Part shown: positions 45,242-54,247 of the stretch, in pieces
Position numbering within the stretch: position 1 is the stretch's first letter
How the letters are laid out: each line of letters starts with the position of its first letter
NCBI RefSeq assembly: GCF_033878955.1
Contig: NZ_CP138858.1
Location: forward strand, 1 to 64,000
Length of the DNA: 64,000 nucleotides
Direction: 5' to 3'
Source of the DNA: Coraliomargarita algicola
Lineage (GTDB): Bacteria; Verrucomicrobiota; Verrucomicrobiia; Opitutales; Coraliomargaritaceae
The notes under the pieces: model-generated
The model's database searches: none
Told to the model about the DNA's origin: nothing
Seen by the model: the letters and a program-made list of their open reading frames with translations, nothing else
Made by a program: the position numbers and the translations under genes

Positions 45242-46246
45242 ATGATGAAGAAAATTAGGATTGGCCAAATTGGCACGGGGCATTTGCACGCCTATAAAAT
45301 ACAGACTTTGTTGCAGTATCCCGACGTATTCGAATTTATTGCAGTCGCTGAAGACGACCCCGCACGTCGAGCCAGCGCTCAAGTGAGTGATACTTATGCG
45401 GGCCTTGATTGGATGGATAGTGATGAGCTGTTAGCGATGCCTGAACTGGATGCCGTGTTGGTTGAAGTTGAGGAGCATGACACTATCGAAGTGGCGCAAC
45501 GCTGTATTCGAGCAGGTAAGCATATTCAAATGGATAAGCCTGGAGGCGAGTCCTTGCCGCCGTTTCAGAAATTACTGGCGGAGGCAGAACAGCAGCAGTT
45601 GACTGTGCAAATGGGCTATATGTATCGCAACAGCCCCGCGATTGAATTTTGTTTGAAGGCAGTTCGTGAAGGGCTGTTAGGCAATATTTCTACGATTGAT
45701 GCGGCGATGAACCGTTATGACGGCGAGGACTTTCGTCAACTGATGCAGACCTTTCAGGCGGGCGCGGCTTATATCTTTCTTTGTCACTTGATCGACCTTT
45801 CTGTGATTATGATGGGAGTGCCCGAGCGCGTGATTCCCTTGTCGACTTGCACCCGTCCCGATGGCGTGGTGGATAACGGTTTTGCTGTGATGTGCTTTCC
45901 GGGAGGTTGCACGGCTGCGTTGCGGACGACGATTGTCGAAGTGGGTGGTTTTGAACGGCGCAATTTAGTTGTTTGCGGAGACCGGGGGACACTGGTTGTG
46001 CAACCGCTAGAGCTGGCAGGTAATCAAGCGGGCGGACGTGTTTTCCTTAATTTGCTTGAAGCCAGCGGCGGGTTTAAGCAGGGCCTGCAAGAAATTCCGC
46101 AAGCTCCGCTCAAGGATCGTTACGCGGATCATTTGTTAGAGTTCGCGCGTATCGTGGGCGGTGAAATGGAGAACCCTTATTCGTATGCACATGAGTTACT
46201 GGTACAAAAATGTCATCTGCAAGCTTGTGGCTATCTTTTAAATTAG
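45242..46246 (+). CDS. Gfo/Idh/MocA-family oxidoreductase
   Basis: NAD(P)-dependent sugar or polyol dehydrogenase, 334 residues from ATG 45242 (MMKKIRIGQIGTGHLHAYK); upstream in-frame starts would add non-Rossmann sequence. The dinucleotide motif is GQIGTGHLHA. The conserved EKP motif appears as DKPGG, and the catalytic H-x-x-x-D occurs in CHLIDLSVIMMG. Divergent from the LacI gene, followed by another dehydrogenase, so probably a sugar-oxidising pathway of that regulon. Specific substrate unknown. Confidence 0.85.
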   Translation: MMKKIRIGQIGTGHLHAYKIQTLLQYPDVFEFIAVAEDDPARRASAQVSDTYAGLDWMDSDELLAMPELDAVLVEVEEHDTIEVAQRCIRAGKHIQMDKPGGESLPPFQKLLAEAEQQQLTVQMGYMYRNSPAIEFCLKAVREGLLGNISTIDAAMNRYDGEDFRQLMQTFQAGAAYIFLCHLIDLSVIMMGVPERVIPLSTCTRPDGVVDNGFAVMCFPGGCTAALRTTIVEVGGFERRNLVVCGDRGTLVVQPLELAGNQAGGRVFLNLLEASGGFKQGLQEIPQAPLKDRYADHLLEFARIVGGEMENPYSYAHELLVQKCHLQACGYLLN

Positions 46247-46254
46247 AACGATTT

Positions 46255-46437
46255 ATGAAATTCAAAGATAACGTGTTCCTTATTACTGGAACCGCCAATA
46301 ATGAACTGTCCCAGTCGATGCCAGTTGCTGGCATGGCTGCGATAAAGGCATCGCTCGGCCGTATCGCTGAGTCTGAAGACGTGACTCAAGGGAGCGTTCC
46401 GAGTTTTTCACAGCAGTTGTCGCAATCATGCATATGA
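46255..46437 (+). pseudogene. Remnant of a short-chain dehydrogenase gene
   Basis: A 60-codon frame begins MKFKDNVFLITGTANN, a typical SDR N terminus, but lacks the glycine-rich TGxxxGIG completion. It jumps to a PVAGMAAIKASLGRIA-like segment reminiscent of the SDR Y-x-x-x-K region with the catalytic Tyr gone. It looks like a gene with large internal deletions. It starts 9 bp after the oxidoreductase stop and overlaps the next gene start. Confidence 0.45.
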
Positions 46438-47450
46438 ATCGAAAACAAATAGTATTTACAGGCGTGGGACATGCAGAGCTTCAAGATGTAGCTATGCTTA
46501 GCGTTGGAGATAATGATGTGCTGGTGGCGAACGACGTTTCAGCCATCAGCGCGGGCACTGAGCGCGCCTGCTTGTTGGATCTCCCCAACTTGGGAGACGA
46601 ACCACAGGGCTGTTTTCCAAAGACGCTTGGCTACAGTGGTGTGGGACGCGTGATTGTAGTGGGCAAAAATATACAAAGTGTGCAGCCAGGCGATCGGGTT
46701 CTAACGCACTGGGGGAGTACGCATTCTAACTTCAATTGTATCACGGAGGATCATTTGTTTAAGATCGAAGACGATTCACTCCCATCTGAACAGGCTGTCT
46801 TTGCGGTGATCGCAGGCTTTTCTCTGAATGCGTTGCGTAAGACGCGATTCGAGTTAGGGGAAAGTGCTGCGGTGGTGGGGCTGGGTGTGTTGGGCTTGTT
46901 TGCCGTGGCGCTGGCTCGTATTGCCGGGGCGGCGCCTGTCATTGCGACGGACTTGAATGCTGCGCGCCGTGAAATTGCCTTGGGCTTGGGCGCGCATTTC
47001 ACCTTCGATCCGATGGATGCTGACTATATCAAACAAGTCAAAGCGGCTGCGCGGGGTGGGGTCAATGCGGTCATTGAAGTGACAGGGCAGTCGATTGCGA
47101 TGAAGCAAGCGCTTGCGCTGACTGCGCCGTTTGGCCGTGTTGCATTGCTCGGGTGCACGCGTGTTTCTGATGCTTCGATTGATTACTATCAAGAGGTGCA
47201 TCGGCCTGGTATTGAAATTATTGGAGCGCATACGATGTCGCGGCCCAAACTTGAATCGCGTCCGTACTCATGGACTTGGAGGGACGATGCTCGCGCCATC
47301 TTGGATTATATGTCGGATGGCCGTTTGGACATGAGCCAAATTGTGTCCACCCTCTATTCTCCCTTGGAGTCGACTGCTGTGTATGCGGCTTTGGCGAAGA
47401 ATGAGAACTTTCCCGTCGGGGCGGTATTTGACTGGAATCAATTAAAATGA
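46428..47450 (+). CDS. Zinc-type alcohol/polyol dehydrogenase-like protein
   Basis: 340-residue medium-chain dehydrogenase. The GroES-like N-terminal half includes SAISAGTERACLLD and LGYSGVGRVIVVGKNIQSVQPGDRV. The Rossmann half starts at AAVVGLGVLGLFAVALARIAGA. The usual catalytic zinc Cys/His set is not obvious, placing it with the BchC/bi-domain-oxidoreductase-like branch. Start may be 46428 or ATG 46434. It follows the Gfo/Idh/MocA gene in the same direction, so both probably act on the same sugar derivative. Confidence 0.8.
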   Translation: MHMNRKQIVFTGVGHAELQDVAMLSVGDNDVLVANDVSAISAGTERACLLDLPNLGDEPQGCFPKTLGYSGVGRVIVVGKNIQSVQPGDRVLTHWGSTHSNFNCITEDHLFKIEDDSLPSEQAVFAVIAGFSLNALRKTRFELGESAAVVGLGVLGLFAVALARIAGAAPVIATDLNAARREIALGLGAHFTFDPMDADYIKQVKAAARGGVNAVIEVTGQSIAMKQALALTAPFGRVALLGCTRVSDASIDYYQEVHRPGIEIIGAHTMSRPKLESRPYSWTWRDDARAILDYMSDGRLDMSQIVSTLYSPLESTAVYAALAKNENFPVGAVFDWNQLK

Positions 47451-47543
47451 TCGGGGGCAACTACGCGGCACATTTTGAGCGTCGCACGCTCACTTTTCCA
47501 CTCACGAATCAAGCGCACTCGCTTGTTGAAAAAGTATAGTCAT

Positions 47544-48500
47544 ATGAAGGCAGTATTAATTGATCATGATCAAAACCTAGTCTGGTCGGACGTTCCAGAT
47601 CCAGTTCCCGCAGCCAATGAAATCTTGGTTGAAGTGCACGCCGCGGCGTTGAACCGCGCCGACTTGATGCAACGCGCAGGCAACTATCCACCCCCACCGG
47701 GCTGGCCGACATGGCCGGGGCTCGAAGTGGCGGGTGTGGTGCTCGAAGCTCCAGAGAATGGACGCTGGAAAGTCGGCGACAAAGTTTGCGCCTTGGTCGG
47801 CGGGGGTGGCTACGCCGAAAAAATCGTTTTGCCGGCAGACATGGCGTTGCCGGTGCCAGCGGGTCTTTCCATGGCCGAGGCAGCCGCGATTCCTGAAGCC
47901 TTTACCACATCGTATCTCAACCTCTGTTTAGAGGGGGGCATGCAGGCGGGCGACACGGTCTTTATTCAAGCCGGCGCCAGTGGCTTGGGCATGGCAGCGA
48001 TTCAGCTTGCCAAAGCCATGGGTGCGAAGGTCGTGACGACCGTCGGCTCGGAGGAGAAGGGGCAATTTGTGCGTGATCTGGGAGCGGATGTGGTGATCAA
48101 TCGCAAGCAACAAAACATTGCCGAGGAACTTGCGAAGCATCCAGTGGATGTGGCCATGGACTGTGTGGCCGGTCCTAACCTTGGACCCTGTCTCGAAACG
48201 ATGGCGCGTGGGGGCCGTTGGATCGTGATCGCCACGCTGGGCTCGGTTAGCAGCGAGATCAACATGCTCGATTTCTTTAAGCGTGGTGTGAAGCTGATTG
48301 GCAGCACCTTGCGCAGTCGCAGCAGCGAGATGAAGGCGGAGATCCTGCAGGACTTAGAAGCTAAAATATGGGCTTCCTTGTCTTCCAGGGAGATTAAAGT
48401 CCTCATCCATGAGACCTTGCCTGTTACGGAAGCGGAAGCGGCGCATGCGATCTTAGAGCGCCAAGAGAATCTCGGTAAAGTCGTCCTGTTGATGCAGTAG
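47544..48500 (+). CDS. NAD(P)H quinone oxidoreductase, PIG3-like zeta-crystallin family
   Basis: 318 residues from ATG 47544 (MKAVLIDHDQ), preferred over the upstream start at 47475. It carries EVHAAALNRADLMQRAGNYPPPPGWP near the N terminus, typical of PIG3-type quinone oxidoreductases. The NADPH-binding segment VFIQAGASGLGMAAIQLAKAMG and the GRWIVIATLG strand follow. Cytoplasmic reductase, probably for detoxification. It lies 93 bp after the dehydrogenase; whether it belongs to the same operon is unclear. Confidence 0.88.
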   Translation: MKAVLIDHDQNLVWSDVPDPVPAANEILVEVHAAALNRADLMQRAGNYPPPPGWPTWPGLEVAGVVLEAPENGRWKVGDKVCALVGGGGYAEKIVLPADMALPVPAGLSMAEAAAIPEAFTTSYLNLCLEGGMQAGDTVFIQAGASGLGMAAIQLAKAMGAKVVTTVGSEEKGQFVRDLGADVVINRKQQNIAEELAKHPVDVAMDCVAGPNLGPCLETMARGGRWIVIATLGSVSSEINMLDFFKRGVKLIGSTLRSRSSEMKAEILQDLEAKIWASLSSREIKVLIHETLPVTEAEAAHAILERQENLGKVVLLMQ

Positions 48501-48615
48501 ATTTTTGTTGGTTCAGGCCGACCGGTGCGGAAGGTCTAGTCCAGTGAGTTTATTGTGCATGCCGGCGGGTTCTCAGTGAATCTTCGATTTATTCAAGTCT
48601 ATGCGCATGGGTTCT

Positions 48616-49450
48616 TTAGGAAAACTGTGAGATTCCGTTCCTTATGCGGTATTGGCGTGGGGTGCTCTTGTAGTGTGCTTTGAAGAGTTTGTAGAAGTGG
48701 CCGAGGTTTTCGAATCCGCACTCGTGGGCGATTTCTAGAATCTCTTTTTGCGAGGTTTCGAGCTGCATCGAGGCCCACTTGAGGCGGGCGCGGTTGACGA
48801 TCTCGCGTGGCGTTGTATCCAATAGACGCCTACAATCCCGACTGACGTGTTCATGGCTGCGGCCAGCGATGCGGATAAACTCCGACACACCACCAACGAA
48901 GTTGGGCCAGGTCTCAATTCGTCGTAGCGCGTGCGTGAGCCATTCTGGCATCGCAGGGTAGGGGCTGGTTTCTCGGTCGCGATTGTCGAGGAGTGCCAGC
49001 ACGACGAGCAGGTAGGCCGCTGCATTGGTTGTGTTCCAGTGGCCCGCAGCAAGGTCGTTGCCCATCTGTCGTAAGCGTTCCCTGTCGTCGCTGCTGAGTT
49101 GATATTCGCGCTTTTCAATGGATGGGTGATCAAAGAAGCAGACGTTATCGGCAAAGAATTGATCACGGATTCTTTCCCATAGTGAGGAGGGGAAGGCGAA
49201 GTTAATCAAGCCGACTTGCTCGTTTGTATCCCATGCAGAAAAACCGTGCGAGTCGTCGGCACGAATGAGTGCGAAATAACCGACTTCCATCAGGCGTCGC
49301 TCGCCATTGAGAGGTGGCAACCGCGTCCGCTTTCAATCCAGAAGAACTCATGGTAGTCTTGGCAGTGCTCGGGTCGGAGCGGGTAGATAGTTATTTTGTA
49401 GCCGTCTCAAAGCAGCCGTTTGGACGGATCGTCAGGCCGTCGAGGTCGAA
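48616..49450 (-). pseudogene. AraC-family regulator, inactivated by several frameshifts
   Basis: The intact frame (48616-49320) gives a C-terminal AraC protein: NGERRLMEVGYFALIRADDSHGFS and the double helix-turn-helix FIRIAGRSHEHVSRDCRRLL ... EILEIAHECGFENLGHFYKLFK. Upstream in a second frame (about 49318-49405) lies ITIYPLRPEHCQDYHEFFW, and in a third frame (about 49393-49450) LDGLTIRPNGCFETATK, the missing cupin N terminus. At least two shifts (near 49315 in a CTCTC run and near 49395 in an A run) and no clear start remain, so this looks like true decay rather than one sequencing slip. Confidence 0.65.
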
Positions 49451-50036
49451 GCCTCACGTGCACACAAGCCCAGCAGCTTTCGTTGGCTGAGGGGCAGCAA
49501 TTGAAGCGCCGTAAAGTGAAGCCTTGTTCGTTCTGGGGGAAGCTCTTTGATCAACGTTGGTGCCGAGTGACTTTGTCGCAGGCGGCTGACGGTAACACTA
49601 GGATGGAATCGCAGTCTCTCGCATCGCCTGCATATGCGCGAGGACGGCGGAGACTAGGCCGGCAGGATTGTAACCGCCTTCTAATACGGAGACGATGCGT
49701 CCCTCAGCATGTTTCTCTGCTAGTGCCATGATTTGTCGGGTGAGTTCTACTTTATTAACGGCAGTATATGTATGAGCTTCAATATGTAATGGCCTTAGGA
49801 CGGCACTCCAAATTTCGAACCAAACCTCGATGAATTCGTAGATAGTCTATCTTGGTTATTTAAGTCTATTGGACAAGATTGGTGTATTTGTATTCGTTGC
49901 GGGGGAATCTATCATTTATCGCTATAAACTAGCCTTTTGTTGTCTGATTTACTATATTTAGTAATTTGTATTTTCTATTACTTAGTTATAACGCTCAACA
50001 AATCTACCCCCCCTAAATTGATTTCGTTCCTACTGT
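49451..50036. other. Region without intact gene, containing a deacetylase remnant
   Basis: Apart from the HDAC remnant at 49620-49750, I see no gene. The last 250 bp are AT-rich and should contain the promoter of the prepilin-like gene; TTTATC-GC-TATAAA at 49915-49928 loosely resembles the CTTATC-N2-GATAAG operators further right. Confidence 0.4.
49620..49750 (-). pseudogene. Remnant of a second histone-deacetylase-family gene (duplicates 19331-19461)
   Basis: 131 bp aligned without gaps to the last codons of the deacetylase at 19327, with about 12 mismatches by eye. The frame reads VELTRQIMALAEKHAEG...EGGYNPAGLVSAVL. Of the differences, about seven are synonymous third-position changes, which suggests the source was a real gene under selection before truncation. 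Nothing deacetylase-like remains beyond base 49750. Confidence 0.7.
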
Positions 50037-53000
50037 ATGTCCACTTCTTATCTAGCTCCGTTAATCTCTAAGGAATCTGAACATCAAGTTTTTCGTCGAA
50101 AACGAGGCGGTTTTGTATTAGTGATTGCATTAAGTTTGATGGCGTTTGTACTTTTGCTGCTGTTGACGATGTCGACATTGGTTCAGGTTGAATCTTCATC
50201 CTCTGATATTCGATTGTCTAGAATGAAAGCAGAGCAGAATGCGGTATTGGCCTTACGAGTGGCGCTTGGCCGATTACAGTTGGCTGCAGGTCCAGATCAA
50301 AGAGTATCCGCACGTGCAGACATATTAACAGACCTAAGTAATTCTTCAGGGGAAGCGGACATTTCGAAGAAATATTTAACCGGGATCTGGTCGACGGAAC
50401 CTGTCGCTGAAGGCACGGGTGAAATTGAGAAACTAGAATGGCTTGTATCGGGTGCGCCGGATGTTGCGGATGAACCGGATTGGCATCAGAATGCATGGAC
50501 GGGTGACACGGTTGTCGTAGTTAGCGATCAGACTGCAGATACCAATGATACAGACGGAGATGCCAATGATTATGAGGTTGCTGCCGGTAAGGTTGAACTG
50601 CAGGACACACAGGGGGATACGGTAGGGCATTATGCCTATTGGGTCGGCGATGAGGGGATTAAGGCCAAGGTTAACATGACCGAGTCTGAGGAAGCACTCA
50701 GCGATAATCCTAGTAATGATGCCAAATTTAACCGCTTGCATGCTGTTCAACGCATCGACCCGAGTATCTTGGAGGATGGTACTGGTTTGGATTACTCTGT
50801 TGAGTTTGATCGTTCCGTTCTTAGTCGTGTGTTTAGTCGCGGGCTCTTTGATTCAGTGGATCAAACTGGAGGGACTTTTTTGAAAACTGGCTTTCATGAC
50901 TACACCCTTAGTTCAAAGGGCTTGTTAACGAACGCTCTGAATGGAGGTTTGAAGACAGATTTGACACGTGGTTTGGATGACCAGCCATTGACCGGAGATA
51001 TATTTCAAGATGTGTCGTATGATAAGGTCATTCCCAATTGGGAAACCATGAGCTCTTATTACCAGTTGCCCAGTGAAATTTCCAGCGATCAAGTTGCGGT
51101 GCGTGCACAGACAGACACGTCTCAAGGCTTAGCTCCGGTAATCCTACAAGTTGACTTGTACAATGGCCTATATTTTAAGACGCTGCCATCGGGCGATTAT
51201 CAACTGTATGTGATTTATTGGTCTGCGTTGGTCTTACACAATCCATACGACGTCGCCCTTGCTCCGGCTGATTATATTGTAGAAAGTTCAAATTATACTG
51301 AAAAATCAACCTCACCTTTTAGGTTCTATTTATATGATGAGACGGGCGACAATTATCCATATGCGAATGGAAGCTATTATTCACCTTTAGAGAATATTGA
51401 GGCTGCCACAGGAACCGCCTCGCGGTTCGTTCGTTATCAAACCGCGTCGCCGCTGGCGTTTGCGCCTGGTGAAGTTAAAGTGATCTCAACACAAACAGAG
51501 GATAATTTTGAATTAGACGGATTCTATAGTTACGCGGATATGCCAGCTGGCGCGAAGGTATTGAAGCCTGGATACATGGAAACGAATGGATTTCTTATGA
51601 TGCCTCTGACGGTGAATTCTGGACCACTGAATAATGGAGGTATCTATACGTATACGGATCTGTTTAATTCGGATGGCACGCCGAAGACTTTTGTATTCAA
51701 ACCCAATGGTGGGCACACTTCAGTAAAACTGTATGCGATAAGGAACGGTGCGGAGGAATATATCGGAGGGCAGACGTTGGGAACTGTAGCTGGTAACACA
51801 ACGGTCGCAACAAAGGATGAAAACTCGATTCGTGAGGTGCGACCTGATTTTCCGATTGGAATGAACGGTTGCTCGAGTCGGATCAACTTGCCCCGCAGCA
51901 ATTATCTAGGCTATGGATACAGGTTATATTCTGACTTTAATTATCGAGCCATCGCTGAAGAAGCATTAGTCGACATCAATCATTATATCGCGGTTCCGAC
52001 TCAGAATCTGTGGAGTGAACTCTATTGGAATACGACCCTGGGTAATGGCATGGATTATAGTGGGGAATCTGCCTTTGCTGGACGTTCAACTAGTTTCGAC
52101 GGATTGAGTGAGGTTGTCCTGTTCTCTGTGCCTCAAGAAAAAATATTTTCACTGGGAGACTTAAGGCATGCTAATTTGAGGAAATATCGTTTGCAAAGGA
52201 GTGGTTTGAATGGAACTACGGCATATTCAGATTATAACGATATTAGTATTCCCAGTTATGTGGTCGGAAATTCATGGGCTAATATCTTTACTCCGCGGGA
52301 AGTGGCTGACTATACCTATCGTGTGAATGAAGCTCTTTGGGATCAGTATTATTTTTCGTCGATTCCTTTGGACACTACAGATTGGTCGAAGTCATTTCCA
52401 AATTCTAGAATTGTGACACAGGATTTTAATCCGAATCGCTCCACTCATTTGTCTGCTATTCTCGATCGCGATCGTGCGGCTGAGTATCTGGCAGTGGATG
52501 GTGCCTTCAATGTGAATTCTACTTCCGTTAAGGCATGGCGAGCGATTTTAGGGGGCTTGTCTGACTTAGTCGATGATCCTGACGTTGGAAGTCAGAAATT
52601 AGATAACATCTTCCCGCGTATCACAAATTGGTCGCTGGAAGACTATCGTAGCGGCGATATTAGTGGCGGCAATGTGAGTCATATCCCCCGGATGTGGAGC
52701 GGCTCTCGCAGCCTGACCGATGATGAAATGGATGCCTTGGCTGAGGAGATTGTGGCTCAAGTGAAATTGCGGGGACCATTTGCTTCTTTGGCCAGCTTTG
52801 TGAATCGAACCTTGATTGACAAAGACCCTGAGGAGAATCCGGATCCCGCACCATCGGCAGGCTCTCGTTTACGTGTGCTAGTCGATCAGCATGATACCAC
52901 ATTAAAAGGTACCTTGCAGGCAGCGATCGATAACGTCGACGTAGATGATGACGGTTTGCCTGATTTAAATGAAGACCTGCGCCAAGCCGATTTTCAGACT

Positions 53001-53423
53001 TCTCTAGGGGATGACTTGGCCTTTACCGGTAGTAGTCGATATGGAGCGCCGCTTGGTATTATTGACTCAACTGTGGATGCTACTTATTCACTGACTTATT
53101 CAGGTATAAAAGATGAATATGACCCTCAAATCCGTCCGGCATATTTGGAGAATAGTTACGGGTTGATTTCTGCGGACGCGCCGGGGTTCCTTTCACAGAT
53201 GGACATCCTCTCGGCTTTGGCTCCGTTGCTGACAGTCAGATCGGACACTTTCACGATTCGTACTTATGGCGATTCTGTAAATCCGGTTACGGGAGATGTA
53301 ATTCGTTCTTGGTGTGAAGCAGTTGTGCAACGAACGGCAGAAGCCATCGATTCTACGCGCCCGGCAGCAGGGCGTCTTTTTAAAGTGGTGAGTTTTCGTT
53401 GGCTGAACGAAGATGAAGTTTAA
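50037..53423 (+). CDS. Giant PilX/GspK-like prepilin protein, second copy
   Basis: 1128 residues. The prepilin-like signal is RKRGG then FVLVIALSLMAFVLLLLL (no Glu at +5), followed by QNAVLALRVALGRLQLAAGPDQRV. It is collinear with the protein at 30983-34282: shared blocks include GHYAYWVGDEG, KGLLTN...GGLK, HNPYDV, GDLRHANL, DGAFNVNSTSVKAW, RGPFASLASFVNR, LQAAID, SDTFTIRTYGD and FKVVSFRWL at the end. The middle differs substantially. As in the other copy, a small exported partner gene follows (20 bp), then a glycoside hydrolase and an SGNH hydrolase. Resembles Verru_Chthon cassette protein A and the GspK/PilX minor pilins; function unknown. Confidence 0.75.
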   Translation: MSTSYLAPLISKESEHQVFRRKRGGFVLVIALSLMAFVLLLLLTMSTLVQVESSSSDIRLSRMKAEQNAVLALRVALGRLQLAAGPDQRVSARADILTDLSNSSGEADISKKYLTGIWSTEPVAEGTGEIEKLEWLVSGAPDVADEPDWHQNAWTGDTVVVVSDQTADTNDTDGDANDYEVAAGKVELQDTQGDTVGHYAYWVGDEGIKAKVNMTESEEALSDNPSNDAKFNRLHAVQRIDPSILEDGTGLDYSVEFDRSVLSRVFSRGLFDSVDQTGGTFLKTGFHDYTLSSKGLLTNALNGGLKTDLTRGLDDQPLTGDIFQDVSYDKVIPNWETMSSYYQLPSEISSDQVAVRAQTDTSQGLAPVILQVDLYNGLYFKTLPSGDYQLYVIYWSALVLHNPYDVALAPADYIVESSNYTEKSTSPFRFYLYDETGDNYPYANGSYYSPLENIEAATGTASRFVRYQTASPLAFAPGEVKVISTQTEDNFELDGFYSYADMPAGAKVLKPGYMETNGFLMMPLTVNSGPLNNGGIYTYTDLFNSDGTPKTFVFKPNGGHTSVKLYAIRNGAEEYIGGQTLGTVAGNTTVATKDENSIREVRPDFPIGMNGCSSRINLPRSNYLGYGYRLYSDFNYRAIAEEALVDINHYIAVPTQNLWSELYWNTTLGNGMDYSGESAFAGRSTSFDGLSEVVLFSVPQEKIFSLGDLRHANLRKYRLQRSGLNGTTAYSDYNDISIPSYVVGNSWANIFTPREVADYTYRVNEALWDQYYFSSIPLDTTDWSKSFPNSRIVTQDFNPNRSTHLSAILDRDRAAEYLAVDGAFNVNSTSVKAWRAILGGLSDLVDDPDVGSQKLDNIFPRITNWSLEDYRSGDISGGNVSHIPRMWSGSRSLTDDEMDALAEEIVAQVKLRGPFASLASFVNRTLIDKDPEENPDPAPSAGSRLRVLVDQHDTTLKGTLQAAIDNVDVDDDGLPDLNEDLRQADFQTSLGDDLAFTGSSRYGAPLGIIDSTVDATYSLTYSGIKDEYDPQIRPAYLENSYGLISADAPGFLSQMDILSALAPLLTVRSDTFTIRTYGDSVNPVTGDVIRSWCEAVVQRTAEAIDSTRPAAGRLFKVVSFRWLNEDEV

Positions 53424-53442
53424 TTCTCTGATGATCGTAACA

Positions 53443-54108
53443 ATGAAAAAATTGATCTATATCTTCTTATTGCTGTGTGTCACATTGGTGTCGGTTGAGG
53501 CACTGGAGTTCCGATTTCTTGGGTGGCCGGGGCGTATTGAAGGCCTTTATTGTAGGTCAGATGGTGAGATGGTTCCACTCAGTTTAAAAATGGAGGTTGC
53601 CACTAAATACTTTGAGCAAAGTAGCGGACAAGATCTTGTTCTTTACGTTAAAAATGAAAATCCCGTTGAAGGTGAGCACCCTTATCTGCCGGTGGCGTCA
53701 GTCTTAAGTGCTAACTTGCCTAAAACCAGTTGTCTGGTTATCGTTGTAAAGCGTGAGAATGGTTCTTTTAGTATGGTTGCCATCGATGATAATATGCAGG
53801 ATTACCCCTCGGGCAGTTTAGTGCTTTGTAGTTTAGTTCCCTATAAAATTGCGATGAAAGTGGGGGACGATATTTATACCTTAGCACCTCTGGAAACGCG
53901 TGCGGCTGAAAGACAACTCGGCAATTCAACCATACAAGTTGTTGGCTTTCGTGGTGACGAGCGGCGAGTACGTTATAATGCCAATATTCTTTTCCGGGAT
54001 AAGTTACGCTATTTCATGTTTATTCAAGATAGCTCTGTTTCCCAAGCCAGATCACTTTCATCGGGCGGCGGCTTGGAAGTCTTTTTTCATACCGACTACA
54101 TCCGATAA
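53443..54108 (+). CDS. Small exported protein of unknown function, partner of the prepilin-like protein (second copy)
   Basis: 221 residues from ATG 53443 (MKKLIYIFLLLCVTLVSVEA signal peptide); in-frame ATGs at 53413 and 53431 are possible but the first overlaps the giant gene. It is beta-rich after the signal, with LEFRFLGWPGRIEGLY and a C-terminal block PYKIAMKVGDDIYTLAPLE. It is the positional and, weakly, sequence counterpart of the protein at 30249-30974. No known domain recognised. Confidence 0.65.
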   Translation: MKKLIYIFLLLCVTLVSVEALEFRFLGWPGRIEGLYCRSDGEMVPLSLKMEVATKYFEQSSGQDLVLYVKNENPVEGEHPYLPVASVLSANLPKTSCLVIVVKRENGSFSMVAIDDNMQDYPSGSLVLCSLVPYKIAMKVGDDIYTLAPLETRAAERQLGNSTIQVVGFRGDERRVRYNANILFRDKLRYFMFIQDSSVSQARSLSSGGGLEVFFHTDYIR

Positions 54109-54172
54109 ATTAAGGTCAGATTGTTTTTGTGCCGCCGTATCTGAAGGGCAATTATTCTAGCCCGAGTAAGCA

Positions 54173-54186
54173 CTTATCGAGATAAA
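54173..54186. promoter_or_regulatory. Candidate LacI operator before GH2
   Basis: CTTATC-GA-GATAAA matches the inverted repeat CTTATC-N2-GATAAG found twice in front of the LacI gene at 58325. It is 61 bp before the GH2 start. Confidence 0.6.
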
Positions 54187-54247
54187 CGATGGCCTGCTTG
54201 TCGGCATTTAATCAAAATGGTGAACTATTTCCTTAATAGCCATTGTT

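Noticed and set aside
49420..49731. A plus-strand 103-residue protein
   Set aside because: It is antisense to the AraC pseudogene and the deacetylase remnant, whose frames explain the sequence.
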